Shown in pieces: positions 18,440 to 28,362 of a stretch of DNA of 64,000 nucleotides. A program made the translations under genes and the position numbers. The DNA lies in assembly GCF_003206575.1 (NCBI RefSeq), contig NZ_PZJO01000008.1, positions 62,001-126,000 of the forward strand, in the 5' to 3' direction. The DNA comes from Salinicola endophyticus. GTDB taxonomy: Bacteria > Pseudomonadota > Gammaproteobacteria > Pseudomonadales > Halomonadaceae. The notes beneath the pieces were generated by a model. The model had not been told where the DNA came from and searched no databases. It worked only from the letters and a program-made list of their open reading frames with translations. Position 1 is the stretch's first letter. Each line of letters begins with the position of its first letter.

Positions 18440-19705
18440 ATGAGATTATCTATGAAAGAACTTGTCTATCATCTGGCTGCCCTTCTCACGGCCATCAGTC
18501 TTGCTGCTGGCATCTTTTTTGGCCTTCCCGGGTGGCTTGGCGACGAGCCGGAAAGCTCTTGGGACTCAGTTGGCCAGTTTTTATCGTTGCTGATAGTAGG
18601 TATCGGCCTATCGCTCTCGTTTGCTGTAAACCTATTGGCGATAATGCTGACAAAGCCTCGGCCACGCTGGCTGATGGCGGCCTCATTGCTACAGGCTATT
18701 CCTGTAGCAATGACGCTACTAGTGCTCGGACAAATAGCATGGAAACAACATCTAATTGATCAAAGCCATGTGCAAAGCAGGGCGATTCGAGAGGCGGTAG
18801 AGAAGAACGACGCCCGCGCGCTCATGCGTGCACGAGACACCTGCATACGGGCGTGTCAACGCGAGTGGGGGGACCAACGAATTTTAATAGAGGCGGTAAA
18901 AGTTGCAGCGCCCAGCGTTGTCACTGCGATGCTCGACGCTAATGTTTCCGTTTCCGCCAGAGGAGGTGAGGGTATCTGGACCTGTGATGGCGCCTACTTG
19001 GGCCAAGCTGGGGCCTTGGCTGTGGCAATCGCCCAAGCAGATCAGAAACTCTTCAGGATTCTACTACCCCATAGCGAGATGCAAGCACGGCGCGAGGCGC
19101 TCTGGATAGCGGCCGGGCTTGATCGCCTTGCTTTTGTTCGCATGCTGATTGCGAACGGAGAGAGTCCCTATATTGCTGGAAAGTACTTTGATCAACACGA
19201 AAGCCTCCTGCATGCAGCCGTCGAGGGAGGGGCGGTCGATACAGCCCACTGGTTGATAGTGACGCAGCACTTATCCACTATGCGTCCGGTCCCGACAATG
19301 CCCGAGCGCCACGGCGGCAGAACACTGCTCGAAGTATGGTTGGATTATCAGTCGAGCAATCCCGGTGGCCGGGCCCTTACGATGATTCGCTTATTAAAGA
19401 AGCATGGCTTTCAAGCCGAGCCAGGCTTGACCCGCGCACTGACTGAAGAACTCAGCAAACGCCCGCTCTCTGGCAGATCAAGGGGGCTCGTCGAGGCAGG
19501 GGCCGACATCAATGGGCTCTCGGCGGCTGAACGAATTCAGCTCGCCATCATGATGATGAAGGAAACTCCATCGATCACATCGATGAGAGAAGACTGCATT
19601 TGTGCCGGCAACCTCGTTACGCGCACACGCAATAACGCCCGATACAGCCGGGGTGTCGATGACCTGCCACGGGCCCGACCCCGAATCGCGATGGGAGACA
19701 CATGA
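18440..19705 (+). CDS. Membrane-anchored ankyrin-repeat-like protein
   Basis: About 421 aa. The N-terminal third has three hydrophobic helices (about residues 8-30, 46-70 and 77-95). The rest is helical and carries degenerate ankyrin-like units such as LLHAAVEGGAVDTAHWLIV, DRLAFVRMLIANGESPYI and MIRLLKKHGFQAEPGLT, so a cytoplasmic or periplasmic solenoid is likely. Start uncertain: GTG 18431, ATG 18440 or ATG 18452. Codon use is less GC-biased than in flanking genes, suggesting transfer. The last ~45 residues look unrelated to the solenoid and may follow a frame error. The adjacent Tli4-like gene raises the possibility of an interbacterial-competition role, but no effector is present. Confidence 0.6.
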   Translation: MRLSMKELVYHLAALLTAISLAAGIFFGLPGWLGDEPESSWDSVGQFLSLLIVGIGLSLSFAVNLLAIMLTKPRPRWLMAASLLQAIPVAMTLLVLGQIAWKQHLIDQSHVQSRAIREAVEKNDARALMRARDTCIRACQREWGDQRILIEAVKVAAPSVVTAMLDANVSVSARGGEGIWTCDGAYLGQAGALAVAIAQADQKLFRILLPHSEMQARREALWIAAGLDRLAFVRMLIANGESPYIAGKYFDQHESLLHAAVEGGAVDTAHWLIVTQHLSTMRPVPTMPERHGGRTLLEVWLDYQSSNPGGRALTMIRLLKKHGFQAEPGLTRALTEELSKRPLSGRSRGLVEAGADINGLSAAERIQLAIMMMKETPSITSMREDCICAGNLVTRTRNNARYSRGVDDLPRARPRIAMGDT

Positions 19706-19737
19706 CGCAGCACTAGCAGGGTAGAGGTTCGTTTTAA

Positions 19738-20833
19738 TCAAAAGGCACCTGGTCGCGGCTTGAACGTCCGCGTGATGGAATCCCAGAGCCCCACCGCCTC
19801 GGCATCGGTCAACGAGGCTTTGTCGAATTTGGGGCGCTCATCCTCATCGATACTGTAGTCGCCGTTCTTGAAGGTCATGGATATCCGCGGTTCTCGAACG
19901 GAACCACGCTCGCTGTTGGCCTCCAAGGTGAAACAGTCGCCACGGATATCGGCATCGGTGGTCACCGTAGCTAGCCATTCTTCTGCCTGTGCGATGCCAC
20001 TAAGATCAACGTCACCTCGACGCAAGACACTAAAGTGGTCGTCTCCTTTGGCTTGCATGGCAGCTTCGGCCTCCCCCCATACGGTCCAGAAGAGTGTTCT
20101 CGGTCGTGACGGTCGAATTGATACTGATATGAAGGTTGACGTCACGATGAGCGTGATCGACAAAAATCATGGCGACAGTTTCCTTTCTCGTCGGCACCGC
20201 CGCCCCGGGAATCGACTGGTCGGCGCCCCCGGCTAGAAAACCGTGCTCGAAACACAGACCAGGGCGCTCGGGGATTTCTCCCGTCTGTCGGGGGCACAGG
20301 TGGTTCAACAAGTACTCGACCTGCTTCAGACGTTCGGGTTTGTTGGACTTTAGGGAAGATCGCATTTGCTCATACTTACCTTCCGATAGGTCTGTAGCTG
20401 TTAACTCCATCCGGAACACGGTCAATCCCTCGAACTTGTAACCCTCTAATAGCCTTGCCGCATCTGGCATATGAGGGCTTTCGTTACGATCGATGATGAC
20501 CATGTCGTCGCTAACATGGATGATCCGCTTGAGAAAGGGCTGATCGCCTGCATCCACGGTATGCATGGCTTCCAGTTCGGCTTTGCGCTTGTCGATTAGG
20601 CGCTCGAATATCTGCCGGCTGTTGGGCTTGGCACTGATATTGGCGTCATTGACGGCCAGGCTGCTGAAGCTCGGTTTCAGTTGCGACGGCATGTCGACCT
20701 GAAAGCGGCCAATGCAAACCGGCGCCTGCGTGTCGGTATAGGCCTCGACGGTCTGGCGTTCCTGGTCGTTCATCTCGGGGACTCCCTGTTCCGGTGCGCC
20801 ACAGGCCGTGGCCAACAGTAATAGCGCGCTCAT
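19738..20833 (-). pseudogene. Tli4-like T6SS immunity lipoprotein, frameshifted
   Basis: Two frames together encode one protein of about 364 aa resembling Tli4-type immunity proteins against T6SS lipases: APVCIGRFQVDMP near the N-terminus, then a C-terminal domain with GDCFTLEAN and EAVGLWDSITRTFKPRPG. The frames meet at a run of six G on the minus strand (20073-20078). Removing one G joins ENTLLDRMG to EAEAAMQAKGDDHF without a break. The 5' end also looks cut: the start MSALLLLATAC has a lipobox-like end but no charged n-region, and it lies 3 nt from porin remnant sequence, leaving no room for its own promoter. Could be a sequencing error, slippage or decay. Confidence 0.65.
20073..20078 (-). 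other. G6 homopolymer at the frameshift point
   Basis: Six consecutive G on the coding strand at the exact place where the two Tli4-like frames must be joined. Such runs are prone to slippage and to sequencing error. Confidence 0.7.
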
Positions 20834-20835
20834 GA

Positions 20836-22217
<1,382 letters not shown>

Positions 22218-22226
22218 GGTAGCGTT

Positions 22227-22252
22227 GGCAGTGCGGCCTGCGCCGCACTGCC
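22227..22252 (+). terminator. Hairpin between the LysR gene and dctP
   Basis: Perfect 11-bp stem GGCAGTGCGGC with a CTGC loop, 9 nt after the LysR stop. Likely ends the LysR transcript. No strong U tract. Confidence 0.7.
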
Positions 22253-22290
22253 CCGGTTCACCCGACAATGACTCTTGCGACGACTTTTCA

Positions 22291-22320
22291 GACACCGAGT
22301 CCTCCGACAACGAGTCCTCC
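22291..22320. repeat. 15-bp tandem duplication upstream of dctP
   Basis: GACACCGAGTCCTCC followed by GACAACGAGTCCTCC, then a third partial GACAATAAC leading into the dctP ribosome-binding site. The repeat shapes the leader just before translation starts. Confidence 0.6.
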
Positions 22321-22342
22321 GACAATAACAAGGAGAAGCCCC

Positions 22343-23395
22343 ATGCCCCTGTCCAAGCGCCGCCTTGGTGGTCTACAACAGGCCCTGCTGGCCGCCCTCG
22401 CCACGGGTCTGCTGGCCGTGACCAGCCCGGTCAACGCCGCCACCACGCTCAACCTGAGCTACAACGGGCCGCCCGACGCCGACAAGAACGCCGTGCATCT
22501 GTTCGCCACCAATCTCAAGCGGCTGGTCGAGGAGAAGAGCGACGGCGACATCCAGCTCAAGCTCTACCCCAACTCCATGCTCGGCGAGGAGCAGGAGCGC
22601 ATGGAGCAGGTGATCAACACCCCCAGCCTCAATATCGCCTCTTTCGCCGGGCTGTCGCCGATCGTGCCCGAGATCTATGTCAGCGCGATCCCGTTTCTGT
22701 TCGAGGACTATCAGGCCGCCCACCGCTTCTTCGACGAGGGCGAGTACTGGAAACAGGTCGAAGGCGCGCTCAAGCAGCGCACCGGGGCCGAACTGCTGGG
22801 TGTGATCGAGGAGGGTGGCTTTCTCGACTTCACCAACTCCAAACGTCCGATCCATAATCCGGACGACTTCAAGGGGCTGCGCTTCCGCGCCATGGACCCG
22901 AGCCAGGTGGCGCTCTACGAGGCGTTCGGCGCCTCCGGCACCCCGATCCCCTGGAGCGACACCTACATGGGGCTGAAGACCAACGTCGCCGATGGCCAGA
23001 TGAACCCGCCGATGTACATCATCATGGGCAGTCTCTACGAGGTGCAGAAGTACCTGACGCTGGCCAACGTGCAGTACTCGGATCAGTTCCTGGTCGCCAA
23101 CGGGAGCTGGTACGAGGGCCTCTCCGACGCCGACCGCCAGGCGCTCGACGCCGCGGTGAAGGAGGCCAATGCGCTCAACCGCGAGGATGTCGAGAAGCGG
23201 GTCGACGCGCGTATCCAGTTCCTGGCCGATCAGGGCATGGAGGTGATCGAGCCTTCGGCCGAGGATCTCGCCGCCTTCCGCGACAAGGGGCAGCCGGCCT
23301 ATATCCGCTGGCTGCAGAAGGATCAGGGCATCGACCGCCAGTGGATCGAGACCGCCCTCGACGACGCCGGCCAGCAAGGACTGCTCTCCCAGTGA
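22343..23395 (+). CDS. dctP: TRAP transporter solute-binding protein (DctP family)
   Basis: Periplasmic binding protein of 350 aa with a signal peptide (cleavage near VNA, about residue 32). The DctP family signature is present: LSYNGPPDADKNAVHLFATN, GLRFRAMDPSQVALYEAFGA with the conserved Arg that binds a carboxylate, and ADGQMNPP. The frame opens at 22268, but ATG 22343 has AAGGAGA 6 nt before it and starts the signal peptide. Ligand is probably an organic acid; exact identity unknown. First gene of dctPQM. Confidence 0.9.
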   Translation: MPLSKRRLGGLQQALLAALATGLLAVTSPVNAATTLNLSYNGPPDADKNAVHLFATNLKRLVEEKSDGDIQLKLYPNSMLGEEQERMEQVINTPSLNIASFAGLSPIVPEIYVSAIPFLFEDYQAAHRFFDEGEYWKQVEGALKQRTGAELLGVIEEGGFLDFTNSKRPIHNPDDFKGLRFRAMDPSQVALYEAFGASGTPIPWSDTYMGLKTNVADGQMNPPMYIIMGSLYEVQKYLTLANVQYSDQFLVANGSWYEGLSDADRQALDAAVKEANALNREDVEKRVDARIQFLADQGMEVIEPSAEDLAAFRDKGQPAYIRWLQKDQGIDRQWIETALDDAGQQGLLSQ

Positions 23396-23439
23396 TAGCG
23401 CGCTGACCGCGCCCGCCCTTCCCTCCTACTGCCAAGAGG

Positions 23440-23471
23440 CGCGCGCCGCGGCGAACTGCCGGCGGCGCGCG
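23440..23471 (+). other. Intercistronic hairpin between dctP and dctQ
   Basis: Perfect 10-bp arms CGCGCGCCGC and GCGGCGCGCG, plus an inner GGC/GCC pair, ending 8 nt before the dctQ ATG, which lacks a visible Shine-Dalgarno. Probably limits DctQM synthesis relative to DctP. Confidence 0.75.
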
Positions 23472-23479
23472 AAGCCACC

Positions 23480-24001
23480 ATGTTCCGAGATACCCTGCTG
23501 AGCCTGCTGGGGCGACTGACCACCGCGCTGGGCGGCGTGGCGCTCGTCGTCACCCTGATCGACATCCTCTACGGCGTCGTCACGCGCTACCTGGTCGGCC
23601 AGGCGCCGATCTGGAGCGACGAGCTCGCCCGCTACTGCCTGATCGCCTCGACCCTGCTGATCGCCGGCAGCGTCTGGGTGCGCGGCGAGCACATGCGCGT
23701 GGCCCTGCTCGAGCGCCACCTGGGCAACACCGCCCGCCGCCTGCTGCTGGGCTACCAGTGGCTGCTGACCCTGGCGCTGGCCGTGGCGCTCACCTGGTGG
23801 AGCTGGCACTACGCGCTCTCGGTGGGCTACTTCACCTCCCAGGGCCTGGGGATCAGCCGCACCATTCCCATGCTGGTCATGCCGCTGGGCTTCGGCCTGC
23901 TGGCGCTGCAGGTGCTGCTGTACGGCCCGCGGGCGCTGCCGCAGCCCGGTAGTGACGAGAGCACCGATAGCGCAGCGACCCCGCCGGAGGCCCGCCCATG
24001 A
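23480..24001 (+). CDS. dctQ: TRAP transporter small membrane subunit (DctQ family)
   Basis: Membrane protein of 173 aa with four predicted helices; the family stretch DELARYCLIASTLLIAGSVW is visible near residues 48-67. It pairs with DctM to form the Na+-driven TRAP membrane unit. Its stop overlaps the dctM start (ATGA). Confidence 0.88.
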   Translation: MFRDTLLSLLGRLTTALGGVALVVTLIDILYGVVTRYLVGQAPIWSDELARYCLIASTLLIAGSVWVRGEHMRVALLERHLGNTARRLLLGYQWLLTLALAVALTWWSWHYALSVGYFTSQGLGISRTIPMLVMPLGFGLLALQVLLYGPRALPQPGSDESTDSAATPPEARP

Positions 24002-25278
24002 TGGTCGCGACCATGTTCGCCGCGCTGCTCGCCAATACCCTACTCGGCCTGCCGCTGTTCCTGACCCTGATCGTCACCGCGCTGGTGGGCTTCGTCTTCA
24101 TCGATCCCGGCCTGGTCGCGCGCATGCTGCCGCAGCAGTTCTTCGGCGGGCTCAACAGCTTCTCGCTGATGGCGATTCCGCTGTTCATCCTCGCCGGCAA
24201 CCTGATGAACGCGGTGGGCATGACCGAGCGCCTGATGCGCGTGGCACGGCTGTTCGTCGGCCATCTGCGCGGCGGGATCGGACATGTCAACGTGGTCGGC
24301 AGCGTGTTCATGTCCGGCGTCAACGGCTCGGCCGCGGCCGATGCCTCGGCGCTGGGCTCGCTGCTGGTGCCGGCGATGACCCGCGAAGGCTACTCCACCG
24401 CCTTCGCCGCCGGGCTGACCGCCGGCAGCTCGCTGATCGGCCCGATCATCCCGCCGAGCATCTTCATGATTCTCTACAGCGCCCAGACCAACACCTCAGT
24501 GGGCCAGCTGTTCCTCGGCGGCGTGGTACCGGGGCTGCTGCTGGCGCTGGCATTCATGACGATGAACGCCATCCATGCGCGCCGTGTGGGGCTCCAGCGG
24601 CGCGCCTCGCTGCCCGCGCGGGCCGAGATCGGCTCGGCGCTACGCGGGGCCATGCCGGCGCTGGTCGCGCCCTTCATCATCGTCGCCGGCATCGTGCTGG
24701 GGCTGGTCACACCGACCGAGTCCGGCGCGCTGACGGTGCTCTACGTCGCCCTGTGTGGCCTGGCGCTGAAGGCGCTGTCGCCGGCTGCCTTCTGGCGCGC
24801 GGTGGTCGAGACCACCCGCCTGAGCGCGGCGATCTTCATGATCATCGGCATCTCCTCGGTGATCAGTTGGGAGCTGGCCTACGCCCAGGCCCCGGAGCGC
24901 TTCGCCGGGCTGCTCGAACCCTTCATCGAGTCGCCGATCCTGGTGCTGCTGATGCTCAGTGCGATCACCTTCGTCACCGGCATGTTCATGGAAGAGGTCT
25001 CGGCGCTGATGCTGCTCTCGCCGGTGTTCACGCCGGTGGCGCTGGCCGCCGGTATCGATCCGGTGGCGCTGGGCGTGATCATCACGCTCAACATCACCAT
25101 CGCCCTGATCACGCCGCCGATGGGTGCCTGCCTGTTCATCGCCGCGGCGGTCAGCCGGCTCGATATCACCGTCCTGTTCCGCACCATCTGGCCGTTCATT
25201 CTCACCGCGGTGAGCGTGCTGCTGCTGCTGATCGTCTTCCCCGGCCTGATTACCTGGCTACCCCACACTCTGGGCTGA
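23998..25278 (+). CDS. dctM: TRAP transporter large permease (DctM family)
   Basis: Membrane protein of 426 aa with about 12 hydrophobic segments. Family motifs include FFGGLNSFSLMAIPLFILAG, GSVFMSGVNGSAAADASALG and IGPIIPPSIFMILY. It forms the transport channel with DctQ and is translationally coupled to it. The next gene begins 7 nt after its stop, so the dipeptidase gene may share its transcript. Confidence 0.93.
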   Translation: MMVATMFAALLANTLLGLPLFLTLIVTALVGFVFIDPGLVARMLPQQFFGGLNSFSLMAIPLFILAGNLMNAVGMTERLMRVARLFVGHLRGGIGHVNVVGSVFMSGVNGSAAADASALGSLLVPAMTREGYSTAFAAGLTAGSSLIGPIIPPSIFMILYSAQTNTSVGQLFLGGVVPGLLLALAFMTMNAIHARRVGLQRRASLPARAEIGSALRGAMPALVAPFIIVAGIVLGLVTPTESGALTVLYVALCGLALKALSPAAFWRAVVETTRLSAAIFMIIGISSVISWELAYAQAPERFAGLLEPFIESPILVLLMLSAITFVTGMFMEEVSALMLLSPVFTPVALAAGIDPVALGVIITLNITIALITPPMGACLFIAAAVSRLDITVLFRTIWPFILTAVSVLLLLIVFPGLITWLPHTLG

Positions 25279-25285
25279 TTGCATC

Positions 25286-26068
25286 TTGGACACCCTTCGC
25301 TCGACCGTGACCGACCCCACCCTAAGCCCCATCCCGGCGCCGACCGACCCGGACTGGACGGCGATCGGCGCGCTGCCGATCGCCGACGCCGGCGGCGGGC
25401 TGATGCCCCTCGGCCTGGCCACCCCGACCCTGCGCACGCTGCCGATCTACCACGCCCTGGGTGTGCCCGGCGCGGTGCCCGAATGCTGGGCCCGCGAGGC
25501 GGTCTACCGCCGCCTGCTCACGGTGGCCCGCCGCCTGCCCGCGGGCCTGGGGCTGGTGGTGCTGGATGCCTGGCGCCCCTATGCCGTGCAGCGTTACCTC
25601 TACGACACCTTGATGGGTCTGATCGAGATCCGCTACGCCGATCACGACGAAGCCGAACGCCGGCACCTGGCACGCGCCTTCGTCTCGCCGCCCAGCGTGA
25701 ACGCCGAACGTCCGAGCCCGCACCTGACCGGCGGCGCGGTGGATGTGGCGCTGTGCGACGCCGACGGCGTGCTGCTGGAGATGGGCTCGGCCTTCGACGA
25801 GGCGTGCGCGGCGTCGCATACCGTCCACTTCGAACACGCCGCCGACAGCGAGGCCGCGCGCACCTGCCGCGCGCGCCGGCGTATTCTCTACCACGCCATG
25901 ATCGAGGCCGGCTTCGTCAATCTGCCCAGCGAGTGGTGGCACTACAGCTACGGCGATCAGATGTGGGCCTGGTATCGGGACACGCCCCAGGCACTGTTCG
26001 GCCCCAGCGCCCCGGACAGCCTGGAAGCGCGCTTCCAGCGCTCGCTGGGGCTGCCCCAGGTACGCTGA
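25286..26068 (+). CDS. D-Ala-D-Ala dipeptidase (VanX/DdpX-like, peptidase M15D)
   Basis: Zinc peptidase of 260 aa that in characterised homologues cleaves D-alanyl-D-alanine. The metal site is visible: SPHLTGGAVDVAL (about residues 143-155; His and Asp ligands) and PSEWWHYSYGD (about residues 214-224; catalytic Glu and His ligand). LDAWRPYAVQR contains the conserved Arg. No signal peptide, so cytoplasmic, as DdpX is. TTG start at 25286, only 7 nt after dctM, with no clear ribosome-binding site, so translation is probably coupled. In E. coli ddpX is linked to a peptide transporter for cell-wall peptide recycling; here it follows a TRAP importer, which is unusual. Confidence 0.85.
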   Translation: MDTLRSTVTDPTLSPIPAPTDPDWTAIGALPIADAGGGLMPLGLATPTLRTLPIYHALGVPGAVPECWAREAVYRRLLTVARRLPAGLGLVVLDAWRPYAVQRYLYDTLMGLIEIRYADHDEAERRHLARAFVSPPSVNAERPSPHLTGGAVDVALCDADGVLLEMGSAFDEACAASHTVHFEHAADSEAARTCRARRRILYHAMIEAGFVNLPSEWWHYSYGDQMWAWYRDTPQALFGPSAPDSLEARFQRSLGLPQVR

Positions 26069-26159
26069 GCGGAGCGTACCTGCGCCGCCTGTGCTACCCG
26101 CCCGGCGCGCAGGGTGGTGGTTACCCGCCGGGGTCGTCTGTACAGGATGACGGGCGGTG

Positions 26160-26182
26160 TTATGATCGAGAATCATTTTTGT
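26160..26182 (+). promoter_or_regulatory. Candidate Fur box
   Basis: TTATGATCGAGAATCATTTT contains the strong half-site GAGAATCATT; about 11 of 19 positions match the Fur consensus. It lies about 40 nt upstream of an iron-type ABC permease gene, where Fur control is expected. Position supports it more than sequence. Confidence 0.5.
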
Positions 26183-26223
26183 TCGCCCGCGGATTCTCCC
26201 TCCATGCCCTGCCGCTACCCGTC

Positions 26224-27288
26224 ATGACCGCCTCCGTTGCCGCCTCGTCCAGCAGCGCCGATCGCTATCTTTCCCGGCGCCGGCGCCACTATGCGCTGAT
26301 CGCGGTGACCGCCGTGCTCACCTGCCTGTCGCTGCTCGCCGATGTCGCCATCGGTCCCGGGCACTATCCGCTGCCGGCGGTGGTGGCGGCGATCGTCTCC
26401 CCCGACAGCGCACCGACCACGCTGGCCATCGTGGTGTGGGAGATCCGCCTGCCGGTGGCGCTGATGGCGGTCGTGGTGGGGCTGTCACTGGCCAGCGCCG
26501 GGGCCGAGATGCAGACCATCCTCAACAACCCCCTGGCCGACCCCTTCACCCTCGGGGTCTCCGCCGCCGCCAGCTTCGGCGCAGCGCTGGCGATCGTGCT
26601 CGGGGTCGGCCTGCTGCCGGGCGGCGAGGCACTGCTGACCACGCTCAACGCCTTCGTCATGGCGATGCTCGCGTCACTGCTGATCTGGCTGGTCAGCCGG
26701 CTGCGCGGGGTCAGCGTGCAGACCATGGTGCTGATGGGCATCGCGCTGATGTTCTTCTTCAACGCCCTGCTCGGCGTGCTGCAGTACGTCGCCTCGGCGC
26801 AGTCGCTGCAGCAGCTAGTGTTCTGGTCGCTGGGCTCGCTGTCGCGTACCAGCTGGCCCAAGGTGGGCATCGCCTGCGCCGCGCTGGCACTCACGCTACC
26901 GGTCTTCTTCATCGCCGGCTGGCGCCTGACCGCACTGCGCATGGGCGATCTGCAGGCGCGCGCCATGGGCATCGATGTCCCCCGGCTACGGCTGCTGGTG
27001 CTGCTGTGCTGTTCGCTGCTCGCCGCCACCGCGGTCGCCTTCGTCGGCACCATCGGCTTCATCGGGCTGGTGGGGCCGCATATCGCGCGGCTGCTGGTGG
27101 GTGAGGATCAGCGTGTCTTCCTGCCGCTCTCAGCGCTGGTGGGGGCGCTGCTGATGTCACTGACCTCGATCGCCTCGAAGACCCTGATCCCCGGCGTGCT
27201 GCTACCGATCGGCATTCTCACCGCACTGATCGGGCTGCCGTTCTTCGTCTCGCTGATCATCAAGAGCCGGCGCGAGGTGTGGGGATGA
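26224..27288 (+). CDS. FecCD-family ABC transporter permease (iron-siderophore/haem/B12 type)
   Basis: Membrane protein of 354 aa with about ten helices. Family stretches are visible: [40 protein letters not shown], and [20 protein letters not shown] with the Gly-rich loop that contacts the ATPase. Frame continues upstream without a better start; ATG 26224 gives a standard N-terminus. Its stop overlaps the start of the ATPase gene. A Fur-like site upstream suggests iron-responsive expression. No binding-protein gene is adjacent, so the pair must share one from elsewhere. Confidence 0.9.
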   Translation: MTASVAASSSSADRYLSRRRRHYALIAVTAVLTCLSLLADVAIGPGHYPLPAVVAAIVSPDSAPTTLAIVVWEIRLPVALMAVVVGLSLASAGAEMQTILNNPLADPFTLGVSAAASFGAALAIVLGVGLLPGGEALLTTLNAFVMAMLASLLIWLVSRLRGVSVQTMVLMGIALMFFFNALLGVLQYVASAQSLQQLVFWSLGSLSRTSWPKVGIACAALALTLPVFFIAGWRLTALRMGDLQARAMGIDVPRLRLLVLLCCSLLAATAVAFVGTIGFIGLVGPHIARLLVGEDQRVFLPLSALVGALLMSLTSIASKTLIPGVLLPIGILTALIGLPFFVSLIIKSRREVWG

Positions 27289-28079
27289 CGCTGACGGTAG
27301 AGGCGCTATCGGTGATACTGGGGCGCACGCCGGTGCTGCAGGCGGTCACCGGGCTGCGCGCCGCCCCCGGCGAGGTGACCGCGCTGATCGGCCCCAACGG
27401 CGCCGGCAAGTCGACCCTGCTCAAGGCGATCGCCGGGCTGGTGCGCTACCACGGCGAGATTCACCTCGAGACACAGGACCTGGCCGGGCTGGCCCACGCC
27501 GAGCGCGCGCGGCGGGTCTACTATCTGCCCCAGGAGAGCACCACCCGAGCTGCGCTGAGCGTGTTCGAGGCAGTCCTGCTGGCGCGGCGCACCACCCATC
27601 CGGCGCGCGGCCGCGAGGATCTGGAGCGGGTCGAACGCCTGTTGCACACGCTGGCGCTGACACCGCTGGCCGAGCGTGACCTGGGCCAGCTCTCCGGCGG
27701 CCAGCGCCAGCGCGTGGCGATCGCCCAGGCGATCGTGCGCGAGCCACAGGTGCTGATGCTCGACGAGCCGACCAGTGCCCTCGACCTGCACCACCAGCTG
27801 CAGGTGCTGGCGTGGCTGCAGGCCACGGCCCGCGATCAGAGTATCGGCGTGATCATCGCCATCCACGATCTGAGCCTCGCCGCGCGCTTCGCCGACCATC
27901 TGTGGATGCTGGGGGCCGGCGGCCGGGTATGCGCCACCGGCACGCCACGGGAGGTGCTCAATGCCGCCCGGCTGCGCGAGGTCTACGCCATTCACGCCCA
28001 CGTCGAGTGGCCCGCGAACGAACCACCCCGGGTAACACCGCTGGCGGCACTAAACCCGCTCGGTGGTGTCAAACTCTGA
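27285..28079 (+). CDS. FecE-like ABC transporter ATPase
   Basis: ATPase of 264 aa partnering the FecCD permease. Walker [10 protein letters not shown], signature [14 protein letters not shown], Walker [14 protein letters not shown]-loop AIHDLSL. The start is ATG 27285 overlapping the permease TGA, with GAGGTG upstream; a GTG two codons earlier is less likely. Ligand likely a ferric siderophore or haem. Confidence 0.9.
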   Translation: MTLTVEALSVILGRTPVLQAVTGLRAAPGEVTALIGPNGAGKSTLLKAIAGLVRYHGEIHLETQDLAGLAHAERARRVYYLPQESTTRAALSVFEAVLLARRTTHPARGREDLERVERLLHTLALTPLAERDLGQLSGGQRQRVAIAQAIVREPQVLMLDEPTSALDLHHQLQVLAWLQATARDQSIGVIIAIHDLSLAARFADHLWMLGAGGRVCATGTPREVLNAARLREVYAIHAHVEWPANEPPRVTPLAALNPLGGVKL

Positions 28080-28301
28080 AGGCGCAGAATCGCCAGCGCC
28101 CCTCCCCTACGCCCCTCAGTCGGGACACAGGTAAATGGATGTTGTGATACGAAAGAACCCGTATTCTCGACACCCATGTCTTTTCACAATCGAAACCCTC
28201 CAGGCACTCCTCGGAAAACCTCTTTACCCATTCATTTCATAGAGATACCCGAAAGAGCTCTCTCTATCCGCATAACCCTACGACCTTTGTCTCACATCCA
28301 A

Positions 28302-28362
28302 GATGTTCACTTTCGCGCAATAATGATTCAAAGCGAATCATTAGAGAGCGAACTCGAACATG
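28302..28362. promoter_or_regulatory. 61-bp imperfect dyad overlapping the glpD start, candidate Glp operator
   Basis: Symmetric about 28332. From the outside in: ATGTTC (28303) with GAACAT (28356), TTCGC with GCGAA, then perfect 9-bp arms TAATGATTC (28321-28329) and GAATCATTA (28335-28343) around AAAGC. About 22 of 28 positions per arm pair. The outer half-site resembles the ATGTTCG/CGAACAT half-sites of GlpR operators, and the right arm covers the glpD ATG, so a bound repressor would block both transcription and the start region. The rest of the gap 28080-28301 shows only a minor repeat (ATACG/CGTAT, 28147-28164). Confidence 0.6.

Noticed and set aside
18046-18759. Plus-strand frame overlapping the ankyrin-like gene
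   Set aside because: No recognisable domain and out of phase with the better-supported gene.
22291-22320. Short repeats read as a possible CRISPR array
   Set aside because: Tandem without spacers; no cas genes in the window.
28147-28164. ATACG/CGTAT inverted repeat upstream of glpD
   Set aside because: Five-bp arms only; too short to call an operator beside the much stronger dyad.
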